IMG/VR virus record: IMGVR_UViG_3300043773_001164
Coordinates: 1 to 37,684 of that record
DNA length: 37,684 bases
Strand: one strand, 5' to 3'
Source of the DNA: a virus
In this document: positions 17,419-25,624 of the stretch, one piece after another
Numbering within the stretch: the first letter of the stretch is position 1
Layout of the letters: each line of letters starts with the position of its first letter
Program-made: the position numbers and the translations under genes
Notes under the pieces: generated by a model
Database searches by the model: none
What the model saw: only the letters and a program-made list of their open reading frames with translations
What the model was told of the DNA's origin: nothing

Positions 17419-19767
17419 ATGTTCGGTGGCATGAATTCCAACATCATTCGCAGAAAACCCGAAACAGGAAACCTTTGGGTATGGGGCAGAGGCTACAACT
17501 ATGGGTTCCTTGGACTTGGAAATCGTGTGAATCTGTCTTCGCCTGTTGCATTGGGTAGAAGAAACGACTGGTATTCTGTTTCTTCTTCGGCAACTCATGC
17601 CCTTGCATTGACCGTAGGAGGAAGATTGTGGGCATGGGGAAACAGCAACAATGGTGAAATAGGAGACAACACCAACCAACCAAGATCATCGCCTGTACAG
17701 ATAGGCACCTTGACCGACTGGACATATGCCCATGCAGGAAGAACCACTTCCTTTGCCATGAGAAGCAATGGAACATTGTGGGCATGGGGACAAAATGGTT
17801 CGGGCCAACTTGGCATCAACAGAACTACAAACACCAACAGTCCGATACAGGTCACATCGGGAGGATTCACGGGTTTTTGGAAAAGCGTAAATGTTGATGA
17901 GGCCACGGCAGCGGTTCGTGGAGATGGGACTTTGTGGACTTGTGGCCTGAACAACTATGGACAACTTGGATTAGGTGTCTTTGGCACCAATATGTCGGTA
18001 CTCATGCAAGTGACGGGAGGAAGCGGAGGCACGGGTGGCTGGAGCAAGGTATCCTCGGGAAGAACACACATATTGGCCCTGAAGGAAGATGGGACATTAT
18101 GGGCAGCAGGAAACAACAGCGCAGGACAACTTGGACTCGGCAACACGGTTTCTAGGTCTGTCTTCTTTCAGATAACTGGAGGGGCAGGAGCAACCAATGA
18201 CTGGATGCTTCCCGTGGCAAACAAGGGATTCGGAAGAAAATCATTCGCAATCAAGAGAAACGGCACATTGTGGGGATGGGGATACAATAATTTCTTCTCT
18301 CTTGGCTTGGGCGATTCGTCAAATCGTTCTGTGCCGGTTCAGATAGGAACATTCACCGACTGGGTTGCCATGATGCCAAGCACGAATGGAGGAACCTTTG
18401 GGTTGCGAAGAAATGGAACGCTATGGATATGGGGGAACAACAATTATGGCATGGCCGGACAGAGCCTCAGCACATATGGATGGTCGCCCGTGCAGATGGG
18501 CACGGGAAACGACTGGTCTTCTCTGCTTCAGTCGGGAAGCAACTCTTACAATTTCCTGTTTGCATTGAAGACCAATGGAACCATGTGGGCATGGGGCAGA
18601 GGACAGGGAAATTACCGTCAGTTGGGATTGGGAAACACGACCAATTTCTCTGCCCCACAGCAGATAACCGGCGGAGGAGGCGCAACCAACGATTGGAAGA
18701 TGGTCGGTCCAAGAAGGCAGGGAGGACATGCACTCAGAAACAACGGAACTCTCTGGGGTTGGGGAGAAGCATTTGACTTTCAGAATGGCGACGGAACAAG
18801 CACCACAAGATCAGTACCAACATTGGTGACAGGCGGAGCCGGGGCAACCAATGATTGGGCGACATTTTCTACTGGTCGTTCATTTTGCATGGCCATCAAG
18901 ACCAATGGAACGCTTTGGGGGTGGGGAAGAAACAATTACGGTAACCTTGGATTGGGAGACACCACCACCCGATCCTTCGCCACACAGGTTGGCACCGGCA
19001 ACAATTGGTCCGCTGTCAAGTGCGGATTTGCCGAAGTACTTGCCACCAAGACCGATGGAACCTTGTGGGGCTGGGGAAGAAATGCAAACGGACAACTTGG
19101 ATTGCGTGACACGGTTGCAAGATCATCTCCCGTACAGATCACGGGAGCAGGGGAAACCGGCTGGACAAGGGGACTCACTTCCCTCGGCGTTGGAGGAAGG
19201 CATTGCCTTGTGATACGAGAAAATGGAACCCTGTGGGGGTTGGGTGGATATGACGGAAGACTTCTTGGAAATGGCGTATTCGGGGGACGGTCAGTCCCCA
19301 TGCAAATCACGGGTGCAACTCCCGGTGGCGGCACAAATGACTGGCTTCAGGTAAATTGTACACAAAATCAGACATTTGCATTGAAGACGGACGGCACTCT
19401 GTGGTGCTGTGGATTTAACGGGTATTCCGTTCTTGGCCTAGGCCGTGCAGGAGAACTTCGTGGGGGTGATGGCTTCGGTCTTGTTGGCAGATTCACTCTT
19501 CAGGGAACAACGGCTGACAAGTGGAAGGATGTTTCTGGAAATGGAGTCAGCATAGCAGGAATACGCCAAGACGGAACCCTTTGGGGATGGGGGGGCAGGA
19601 ATTACGGCGTTGGTTGCGTTCCTTACATGGTTCTTATCTCTTCTCCGATGTTGGTATCTTCCTTCAATGGGTGGACAACCAACATTGGAGCAACGGGAGT
19701 CAGAAACATTGGAACCGGGATCGGTTCGGCAATGGTCATTCGCAGAAGGAAGACAGATCCGAATTGA
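17419..19767 (+). CDS. RCC1-like beta-propeller repeat protein, 782 aa
   Basis: ATG 17419 is chosen: it follows the upstream stop by one base and has GGGAGG about 13 nt before it; an in-frame ATG at 17359 would overlap the previous gene by 59 nt. The protein is built of RCC1/ATS1-type repeats of about 50 residues. Fourteen copies of a G(T/N/R)LW(A/G)WG-type strand are visible, most followed by NNxGQLGLG, then SPVQI and W loops (several repeats vary, such as GTLWTCG and GTLWCCG). RCC1 repeats form seven-bladed propellers, so two stacked propellers are plausible. The ends (MFGGMNSNIIRRKPETGNLW; GIGSAMVIRRRKTDPN) look like complete boundaries. Position at the end of the fibre block suggests a virion adhesin or fibre head; alternatives such as an effector cannot be excluded. 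Confidence 0.88.
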   Translation: MFGGMNSNIIRRKPETGNLWVWGRGYNYGFLGLGNRVNLSSPVALGRRNDWYSVSSSATHALALTVGGRLWAWGNSNNGEIGDNTNQPRSSPVQIGTLTDWTYAHAGRTTSFAMRSNGTLWAWGQNGSGQLGINRTTNTNSPIQVTSGGFTGFWKSVNVDEATAAVRGDGTLWTCGLNNYGQLGLGVFGTNMSVLMQVTGGSGGTGGWSKVSSGRTHILALKEDGTLWAAGNNSAGQLGLGNTVSRSVFFQITGGAGATNDWMLPVANKGFGRKSFAIKRNGTLWGWGYNNFFSLGLGDSSNRSVPVQIGTFTDWVAMMPSTNGGTFGLRRNGTLWIWGNNNYGMAGQSLSTYGWSPVQMGTGNDWSSLLQSGSNSYNFLFALKTNGTMWAWGRGQGNYRQLGLGNTTNFSAPQQITGGGGATNDWKMVGPRRQGGHALRNNGTLWGWGEAFDFQNGDGTSTTRSVPTLVTGGAGATNDWATFSTGRSFCMAIKTNGTLWGWGRNNYGNLGLGDTTTRSFATQVGTGNNWSAVKCGFAEVLATKTDGTLWGWGRNANGQLGLRDTVARSSPVQITGAGETGWTRGLTSLGVGGRHCLVIRENGTLWGLGGYDGRLLGNGVFGGRSVPMQITGATPGGGTNDWLQVNCTQNQTFALKTDGTLWCCGFNGYSVLGLGRAGELRGGDGFGLVGRFTLQGTTADKWKDVSGNGVSIAGIRQDGTLWGWGGRNYGVGCVPYMVLISSPMLVSSFNGWTTNIGATGVRNIGTGIGSAMVIRRRKTDPN

Positions 19768-19810
19768 GAATATAATTTATTCGATTCGTGGCTAACATTG
19801 CGTTCTTATC

Positions 19811-19817
19811 CTAAATA
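19811..19817 (+). promoter_or_regulatory. Late-promoter-like CTAAATA element
   Basis: CTAAATA 17 nt before the ATG at 19835, in the only noncoding gap (67 nt) between the fibre block and the sugar cassette. It would place the cassette under late control together with the virion genes. Confidence 0.5.
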
Positions 19818-19834
19818 AGGATGGAGTCTACATC

Positions 19835-21679
19835 ATGCAGCATACCATTCATTTTCTTTCCGGCCTGCCTCGCAGCGGGTCAACCGTCCTCTCCTCCCTC
19901 CTCAATCAGCATCCACAGGTTCATTCCACTTCAACTAGTGGTCTGATCGACATCATGGGTGCCGTCTGCGTGGCATGGGAGCAATCGCCTTCAACCGTAG
20001 CACAGTCTGCCGACAAGGAAGAGGCATATCGCCTTCTCCGCTCCGTTGCCGACAGCAAGTATGAAACCGTGTCCAAGCCGGTCATCATCGACAAGAGCCG
20101 TGGATGGGCAAATCCGCAGATCATGGAAACGCTGACACAGGTTCTCGGAAAGCCGCCAAAGATCATTGCCACGGTCAGGAACCCCGCCGATTGCGCTGCA
20201 TCGTTTGTCCGTGTTGCCAAACCAAAGGATGTTCCGAATTTCCTGCGCTCTTCTCAACTCATAGCGCATCTGAAGTCCTCGTATGCAATTCTCAACCAAG
20301 GCTACGAGAAGCATCCAGAGAATTTCTGCTTCGTTGATTACGATGATCTCATCCAGTCTCCGCAGGCGCAGATGGATCGCATCATCAAGTTCCTTGGTCT
20401 TGAGCCACACAAATTCGATTTCCACAACATCGACACCAAGGTAGTTGCAGAGAAGGATGATGAGGCATGGGGGATTCCGAATCTTCACACGATAGCCCCT
20501 CGCTTGGGCAAGCAGCATAATCAGGATGCAAGGACGGTTCTTGGCTTCAAATACGATGACTTTGATCCGCCCAAGTTCTGGAAGGGGGAAAATTTTGAAG
20601 CACCACGAAAGAAGAAGAAGATTGACATCTCGGTGGAACTTGCCATGCGTGGGGAATTCGACAAGTCCTACAAGATATTGTGTGAGGCACAGAAAGAGAA
20701 TCCCGAGTGCAACAAAATCGCATTCAACATGGGTTGGTATGCCTTGCGTCAGGATCGCTTGCAGGAAGGCATGGAAAACCTTGCCCGTGGACGGTTTGAG
20801 AATTGCTTTGGCAATCCCAAGCCACCCGTGCCGACTCCTTTGTGGGATGGAAAAAGCATGGGAACAATTTTGTACAATCTTGAGGCTGGCCTAGGTGACC
20901 AGATTCATGCCCTGAAGTACATTCAAGACATCAATCGTCGTGGTTGTGATGTTATCGTTGCTTGTTCTCCCGAACTCTGCCCGTTGGTGAAAGTTTGCAC
21001 GGGAGTCAAGATGATCATAGACCATGCAGCGGCAGGAATGGTCTATCATGACTTCTGGGTTCCATCCATGTCCGTGCTGTTGCCCCTTGGTTATGAATAC
21101 AAGGACATCAGCGGAAAGCCATACATCCCACGGACACGGCATCCTATCAACAAGCGTCCTGTGATAGGTGTGCGTTGGCAGGGAAACCCCAAGTTCGAAC
21201 ATGAACAGAACCGAAGATTCCCCCTCAAGCCTTTCTTTGATGCTCTTCGCAACATAGATGCGGATTTCATTTGCTTGCAGCGTGACGAAGGGGAGGAAGA
21301 CTGTCCAGACTTCATCAAAAAAGTTGCTCTCAATGATTGGGAACAGACACGGGATGCAATCTCAGGATGTGACTTAGTGATTTCCTCATGTACAAGCGTT
21401 GCCCATCTTGCGGGTGCAATGGGAGTTGAAACCTGGGTCGTGGTTCCTGTTCTCAATTATTACATTTGGAGCGTACCGGGGAACAAGACACCATTCTATG
21501 ATTCGGTACGGCTATTTCGTCAGCAGAAATTTGGCTGTTGGAAGGCTCCGACACAGGAAATTGCCGAGGCATTGGCTGCTAAATATCCGAGCATCAAGCC
21601 GCCATCGAAGGCTGCACCAAGAACAACAAAGGCAACAAGGAGAAATCACAATGCAGAAATATGTCAGAGTAGAGAATGA
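19835..21679 (+). CDS. Sulfotransferase - GT9-like glycosyltransferase fusion
   Basis: 614 residues. Residues 1-250 are a PAPS-dependent sulfotransferase: the 5'-phosphosulfate loop FLSGLPRSGSTVLSSLLNQHP-type segment starts at residue 7; the 3'-phosphate region IIATVRNPADCAASFVR is at 110-126; FVDYDDLIQSPQAQMDRIIK follows at 166. Residues about 262-325 look like a TPR-type helical pair. Residues 343-585 are a GT-B glycosyltransferase of the GT9/TPR-linked type: GLGDQIHALKYI (352), RPVIGVRWQGNPKF (441), FICLQRDEG (478), and CDLVISSCTSVAHLAGAMG (512), the usual nucleotide-sugar-binding region. GT9 members commonly use ADP-heptose, which the genes downstream may supply. Likely acts in host cytoplasm on a glycan or virion protein. 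A lysine/arginine-rich tail overlaps the next gene by 29 nt. Confidence 0.83.
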   Translation: MQHTIHFLSGLPRSGSTVLSSLLNQHPQVHSTSTSGLIDIMGAVCVAWEQSPSTVAQSADKEEAYRLLRSVADSKYETVSKPVIIDKSRGWANPQIMETLTQVLGKPPKIIATVRNPADCAASFVRVAKPKDVPNFLRSSQLIAHLKSSYAILNQGYEKHPENFCFVDYDDLIQSPQAQMDRIIKFLGLEPHKFDFHNIDTKVVAEKDDEAWGIPNLHTIAPRLGKQHNQDARTVLGFKYDDFDPPKFWKGENFEAPRKKKKIDISVELAMRGEFDKSYKILCEAQKENPECNKIAFNMGWYALRQDRLQEGMENLARGRFENCFGNPKPPVPTPLWDGKSMGTILYNLEAGLGDQIHALKYIQDINRRGCDVIVACSPELCPLVKVCTGVKMIIDHAAAGMVYHDFWVPSMSVLLPLGYEYKDISGKPYIPRTRHPINKRPVIGVRWQGNPKFEHEQNRRFPLKPFFDALRNIDADFICLQRDEGEEDCPDFIKKVALNDWEQTRDAISGCDLVISSCTSVAHLAGAMGVETWVVVPVLNYYIWSVPGNKTPFYDSVRLFRQQKFGCWKAPTQEIAEALAAKYPSIKPPSKAAPRTTKATRRNHNAEICQSRE

Positions 21680-22076
21680 CCAAGTGGTTGAATGCCTTGA
21701 CTATCTTCCCGGTACACCGGGAGATTGGCGGGAGGCAATCGACATCACACCGACTCTTATACCTTTAAAGCAAATTTGTGGGCCACATCATTTCGATATC
21801 AGCAAGAATCCCGTAGAAATCGTGTGGAGCGTGATTGACTTGAATGAGCAGGAACGGAAGGAAACATTGATGAATATTCTGGTTAGTCCCTTGACCTTCA
21901 AAATGCAGCAAGAAATGCAAAAAGAATTCAACAATTCTTTAGAGGGAATTGGAATGGATGTTGATTTTGTTCGTTCGTTGACTGAACAAGTTCGGGCAAT
22001 CAAGACAGAGATTGCTGCCCTGACCACTCACGAAGAAATTGATGCATACATCGCCGCCAAGGGAATCACTCCCTGA
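21651..22076 (+). CDS. Hypothetical protein, 141 aa
   Basis: ATG 21651 chosen for its ribosome site (aaggaga at 21637); the frame is open further upstream but that part is a shadow of the fusion gene. The start is MQKYVRVENDQVVECLDYLP, a pattern (M..YV.VENN.VV......P..WR) common in small phage proteins linked to fibres or glycans. The second half is helical and charged (QQEMQKEFNNSLEGIGMDVD, LTEQVRAIKTEIAALTTHEE). I do not recognise a function. It sits between the sulfotransferase fusion and a glycosyltransferase. Confidence 0.72.
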   Translation: MQKYVRVENDQVVECLDYLPGTPGDWREAIDITPTLIPLKQICGPHHFDISKNPVEIVWSVIDLNEQERKETLMNILVSPLTFKMQQEMQKEFNNSLEGIGMDVDFVRSLTEQVRAIKTEIAALTTHEEIDAYIAAKGITP

Positions 22077-22106
22077 ACTGACTTTCACAATTAGTGGGGA
22101 CAAGTC

Positions 22107-22919
22107 GTGAGAATTGCTTTTACCATCATACATAATGGTCTTCATCACCTGAAGCACAACGATCAAGCGGAGAGAATCCTTTCGATGTGCGACAGGTGGG
22201 TGGTGGTGGAAGGAGCCGCCCGTTCCAAGGGCAGCACGACTTGGTGCAAGGAGTTTCCCGAAAGTCTCCATGAAAATGGAGCCAGCGTGGACGGGACATT
22301 GGATTACCTGAACGATCTTTCGCAGAAGAACGACAGGCTGATCCTTGTCCCGTCCACCGGCTTCTGGGAATCCAAGGATCATCAGGTCAATCGGGCAATT
22401 GTGGAAGTCCGCAAGATCACGGATCGCTGTTTCCTGTGGGAGTTCGATGCCGACGAGCAATGGGATGCTGAGTCGATGGATGCAGCGGAAAAAGAACTTG
22501 TTGAAAAGAACGCCAAGGCAGGATGTTTTGCAGCAGATTGCTACATCGGCAGGAACCTGATGGCAATCGGAGATTGGGGCGAGGCAAGGACATACGGATA
22601 CACCCGCCTGTGGAATTGGGAAGGCGAGAACTTCATCTGCCATGAGCCTCCCGTGCTTGAGGGGCTGATGGGGATCGATCCAACCATGCTGTCGCCTAGA
22701 TTCAAGCACTACAACTATCACTTTGAGAAGGATGTTGCATTCAAGGATGCATGGTATGGTGGTCATGAGGGAATCCTTGAAAGATGGAAGTTGATCAATT
22801 CCCTTGACAAGCGATTCTTCCCAATGCACATCTCAAACCTCATCACGGGGCCGTGGGGCAAGTCCAACAGCGCAATAATATGGAACAATAGAAATGAAGA
22901 ACATCCTCGTCATTGGTGA
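22107..22919 (+). CDS. GT-A-like glycosyltransferase, 270 aa
   Basis: GTG start at 22107 with ggggaca upstream. Features: an N-terminal Rossmann-like strand (MRIAFTIIHNGLHHL), CDRWVVVEGAARSKGST, NDRLILVPSTGFWESKDHQV, a likely metal-binding DxD in FLWEFDADEQW (D114, D116), then YGYTRLWNWEGENFICHEPP and HYNYHFEKD towards the C-terminus. This resembles GT2/GT17-type transferases that act on complex glycans. Donor and acceptor cannot be read from sequence. It overlaps the HldA-like gene by 26 nt and so belongs to the same transcript. Confidence 0.7.
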   Translation: MRIAFTIIHNGLHHLKHNDQAERILSMCDRWVVVEGAARSKGSTTWCKEFPESLHENGASVDGTLDYLNDLSQKNDRLILVPSTGFWESKDHQVNRAIVEVRKITDRCFLWEFDADEQWDAESMDAAEKELVEKNAKAGCFAADCYIGRNLMAIGDWGEARTYGYTRLWNWEGENFICHEPPVLEGLMGIDPTMLSPRFKHYNYHFEKDVAFKDAWYGGHEGILERWKLINSLDKRFFPMHISNLITGPWGKSNSAIIWNNRNEEHPRHW

Positions 22920-23634
22920 CAGTTGCCGAGATATCTTTGTGTACTGCGATGCACATAGGCTATGCCCCGATGTTCCTGTTCCTGTGTTGAATGTCTCCTA
23001 TCAAACAGAGAACAAGGGAATGGCTTTGAATGTTCAGGAGAATATCAAGGCTCTTGGACAGCCTTGCGACATCTTCACAAATTCAAATTGGCACGATGTC
23101 ACCAAGACTCGCTATGTCCACGCAACAAGCAACCATGCTTTCTTCCGTGTTGACTCTGGCATCAAGCCAGAAAGAATGATGAATTGTCCTTCTCTTCTAT
23201 ACGGGATGATCGTGATCTCCGATTACAACAAGGGATTTCTCAAGGAAGAAGACATTGCAGCCATCTGTTCCATGCACGACAATGTATTCGTTGACACCAA
23301 GAAGCGACTTGGCCCATGGCTCAACCATGCCCGATACATCAAAATCAATGCATCCGAGTACATGGCATCCAAAGAATTCATCACGCCGGAACTGAAGGAC
23401 AAGATCGTCGTTACCCTCGGCAAGGATGGCTGCGAACACAGGGATCATATCTATCCCGTGCAGCAATCCGATGTCCGTGATGTCTCGGGAGCAGGAGACA
23501 CCTTCCTCGCGGGACTTTGCGTGAAGTACTTGCAGACAAGCGACATAGAGGAATCCATAATGTTTGCAAATCGTTGTGCGGCTTCTGTGGTGAAGCATCG
23601 TGGAGTCACGGTGGTTGATCCGAATGAAATCTGA
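22894..23634 (+). CDS. hldA: HldA-like heptose-7-phosphate kinase (PfkB family)
   Basis: 246 residues, ribokinase/PfkB fold. It matches the kinase half of HldE: ILVIGDSCRDIFVYCDAHRL then CPDVPVPVL (compare SPEAPVPV), ISDYNKGFL, VFVDTKKRLG, YIKINASEY, and the PfkB signature DVSGAGDTF (196-204; D202 the catalytic base). The known reaction is ATP-dependent phosphorylation of D-glycero-D-manno-heptose 7-phosphate at C1. It is shorter than the about 310-residue bacterial domain, and the usual GGAAN motif reads NKGMALN, so substrate preference may differ. It overlaps the adenylyltransferase-like gene by 11 nt, as though a fused HldE had been split. Confidence 0.8.
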   Translation: MKNILVIGDSCRDIFVYCDAHRLCPDVPVPVLNVSYQTENKGMALNVQENIKALGQPCDIFTNSNWHDVTKTRYVHATSNHAFFRVDSGIKPERMMNCPSLLYGMIVISDYNKGFLKEEDIAAICSMHDNVFVDTKKRLGPWLNHARYIKINASEYMASKEFITPELKDKIVVTLGKDGCEHRDHIYPVQQSDVRDVSGAGDTFLAGLCVKYLQTSDIEESIMFANRCAASVVKHRGVTVVDPNEI

Positions 23635-24049
23635 AATCAACAAGATTGTACTCACCAACGGCGTGTTTGATGTCATTCACAGAAAGCACATCGAACTCCT
23701 GTCATTCTGTAAGGAGCAAGGTGACTATCTGATCGTGGCGATAGATTCGGATCGCAGGGTGAGAGAAACCAAGGGAAGCACTCGCCCAATCAACAGCGAG
23801 ATGGACAGGAAGTTTGTTCTGAATTCCTTGAAATTTGTTGACGAAGTTCTTGTGTTTGACACGATCCAAGACCTTCGGCAATTGCACAAAGGGATTCGCC
23901 CAAACATCTATGTAAAGGGCGGTGACTGGCAGGAATCGTTTCTGCGTGAAACCGATGGTATACTTCCTGCCACCAAGGTCATCCTCTTTCCATACGAGAA
24001 TTCCTATTCCTCCACGAAGACCATAGAAAGAATGAGGCAATCGCAATGA
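23624..24049 (+). CDS. hldC: HldC-like sugar-phosphate nucleotidyltransferase
   Basis: 141 residues from ATG 23624 (a start at 23600 would overlap the kinase more). It is the RfaE domain II/cytidylyltransferase fold: TNGVFDVIHRKHIELL (11-26), LIVAIDSDRRVRETKG (36-51), RPIN (54), VDEVLVFDT (72), IYVKGGDW (95-102) and YSSTKTIERM near the end. In bacteria this domain joins heptose-1-phosphate to AMP, giving ADP-heptose. The nucleotide-binding motif, normally HxGH, reads H19-R-K-H22; both histidines are kept but the glycine is replaced. ATGA overlap with hldD. Confidence 0.8.
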   Translation: MKSEINKIVLTNGVFDVIHRKHIELLSFCKEQGDYLIVAIDSDRRVRETKGSTRPINSEMDRKFVLNSLKFVDEVLVFDTIQDLRQLHKGIRPNIYVKGGDWQESFLRETDGILPATKVILFPYENSYSSTKTIERMRQSQ

Positions 24050-24957
24050 TCGTTGTTACCGGCGCATCTGGCTTCATAGGAAGCAGGATGGTTGCATATC
24101 TGAACACATTGGGCATCACGGACATAGCCGTAGTTGATGACTTTGAGGTCAATCACAGGCTCGGGTATGCAAGCAAGGCAAACTACGCCAACTTGCAGTC
24201 TTGTGAGTTTGGGACCGTGCATCCAATCATCATGAGTAGGGATTCGATACTTCCTGTTGGTGACATTCAGGCAGTATTTCACTTTGGTGCCATCAGCAAC
24301 ACTCTCGAAAAGGACACCTCAAGGCTCTACAACTACAATACCCGCTACACCTACATCCTTGGCGAGGCTTGCAAGGAGAGGGGCATTCCCCTGCTGTTCA
24401 GTTCAACCGCAGCAGTCTATGGCAACGGAAACGGTCCTCTGAACGACTATGCCAAGTCCAAGAGGATTTCCGAAAAAGATATATCTGCTCATGCCGTATG
24501 CTTCAGGCTTTTCAATGTGTATGGTCCCAACGAATCACACAAGGGCAGGATGGCATCGGTAATCCATCATTGGCACAACCAACTGACCAAGAACGGAATT
24601 CTTGAGATGTTTGAAGGTTCCCATGCGTACAAGCGTGACTTCATTTGGGTCAACGATGTGTGCCGAGTCTTTCATTCGGCATCGATCAACTACCAGCCGG
24701 GAATCTATGACTTGGGAAGCGGCAGGAGCGAAGCCCTTGACAAGGTTGCTAGAGTGGTGATTGCTGCTCATGGTGGCGGTGAAATCAAGGAGATACCGAT
24801 GCCAAGCGACTTGGCGCTTCAGTATCAGACAAACACGCAGTCAGATATTGTTGCCATAAGAAACAATGGTTGGTGCGTAGACATGATGGGAATTGAGATG
24901 GGAATCCCCCTGTACATCGAAAAGTTGAGGAACGCAAAATGGCAAGTCGCAAGTTGA
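24046..24957 (+). CDS. hldD: HldD-like ADP-heptose 6-epimerase
   Basis: 303 residues, SDR-type Rossmann enzyme. NAD(P) loop TGASGFIGS (5-13); FHFGAISNT (79), LLFSSTAAVYGNG (116) and the catalytic YxxxK at Y135-K139. The stretch FRLFNVYGPNESHKGRMASV (153-172), FEGSHAYKRDFIWVNDV (189), LGSGRSEAL (223) and IPMPSDLALQYQTNTQSDI (250) follow bacterial HldD/RfaD almost step by step (FNVYGPREGHKGSMASV, KRDFVYVGDV, FTQADL). Known role: converts ADP-D-glycero- to ADP-L-glycero-D-manno-heptose for LPS core. It overlaps the cupin gene by 19 nt. Confidence 0.85.
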   Translation: MIVVTGASGFIGSRMVAYLNTLGITDIAVVDDFEVNHRLGYASKANYANLQSCEFGTVHPIIMSRDSILPVGDIQAVFHFGAISNTLEKDTSRLYNYNTRYTYILGEACKERGIPLLFSSTAAVYGNGNGPLNDYAKSKRISEKDISAHAVCFRLFNVYGPNESHKGRMASVIHHWHNQLTKNGILEMFEGSHAYKRDFIWVNDVCRVFHSASINYQPGIYDLGSGRSEALDKVARVVIAAHGGGEIKEIPMPSDLALQYQTNTQSDIVAIRNNGWCVDMMGIEMGIPLYIEKLRNAKWQVAS

Positions 24958-25307
24958 AGAGCGAGATGGTGGAAAAAGGTTGGGGCAACGAGATCATCTT
25001 TGCCAACAACGGAAGATACTGCGGAAAGTTGCTGAACCTGAACGCAGGAAAGAAGTTCAGTATGCACTTTCACCTGATGAAGGACGAGACATGGTATGTC
25101 GCCAAGGGAAGCCTGATACTTCGTTGGATCGACACCTCGGATGGCAAGACGCATTGGGAGAAACTTGATGTGGGAGATGTAGTGAGGAACTTCTCGGGGT
25201 TTCCCCATCAACTTGAGGCAATAGAAGACTCAACGATATTTGAAGTTTCCACCCAACACTTCGACCACGACAGTTACCGTGTACTGCCCGGAGACAGCCA
25301 GAAGTGA
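24939..25307 (+). CDS. Cupin-domain sugar-phosphate isomerase-like protein
   Basis: 122 residues, one cupin. KGWGNEIIFANNGRYCGKLL, then SMHFHLMKDETWYVAKG with the metal ligands H43, H45, E50 and the later H90 (GFPHQLEA). It resembles the cupin half of type II mannose-6-phosphate isomerase/guanylyltransferases and free-standing sugar-pathway cupins. In this operon it may isomerise or bind a sugar phosphate, but the reaction cannot be read from the motif. GTGA overlap with the next gene. Confidence 0.75.
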   Translation: MASRKLKSEMVEKGWGNEIIFANNGRYCGKLLNLNAGKKFSMHFHLMKDETWYVAKGSLILRWIDTSDGKTHWEKLDVGDVVRNFSGFPHQLEAIEDSTIFEVSTQHFDHDSYRVLPGDSQK

Positions 25308-25624
25308 GATACGCCTTCGACATCGACAATACATTGGTTTCCACGCAGGGTAGCGATTACCAAAATTCAACCCCGATACAACATCGAATTGATTCGGTGA
25401 ATCGTCTTTACGAGGAAGGCCATACCATAATTCTTTTCACGGCAAGGGGTTCTGCATCAGGCAATGACTATACAGAATTCACCAAGCAGCAGATGGAGAA
25501 ATTCGGAGTCAAGTATCATGTTCTCATCACGGGCAAGCCGGATGTAGATGTCTTCATAGATGACAAGGCAATGTCGGTTCGCGAGTGGGATCGAAAGCAA
25601 GGACGAATTGTTCTTCGCTTTTGA
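25304..25624 (+). CDS. Small HAD-superfamily phosphatase
   Basis: 106 residues, GTG start in a GTGA overlap. It has all four HAD motifs: DIDNT (D6 nucleophile, D8), FTARG (T46), K78 and FIDDK (D86, D87). It has no cap domain, the architecture of small sugar phosphatases often annotated as capsule-biosynthesis phosphatases. Since ADP-heptose synthesis needs a 1,7-bisphosphate phosphatase (GmhB, also HAD), this is the best candidate for that step; GmhB's usual FLDRDGT motif is absent, so this is inference. Confidence 0.78.
   Translation: MRYAFDIDNTLVSTQGSDYQNSTPIQHRIDSVNRLYEEGHTIILFTARGSASGNDYTEFTKQQMEKFGVKYHVLITGKPDVDVFIDDKAMSVREWDRKQGRIVLRF

Noticed and set aside
21583-21589. CTAAATA within the fusion gene
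   Set aside because: Lies in frame over Ala-Lys-Tyr codons well before the next start, which has its own ribosome site; treated as coincidence.
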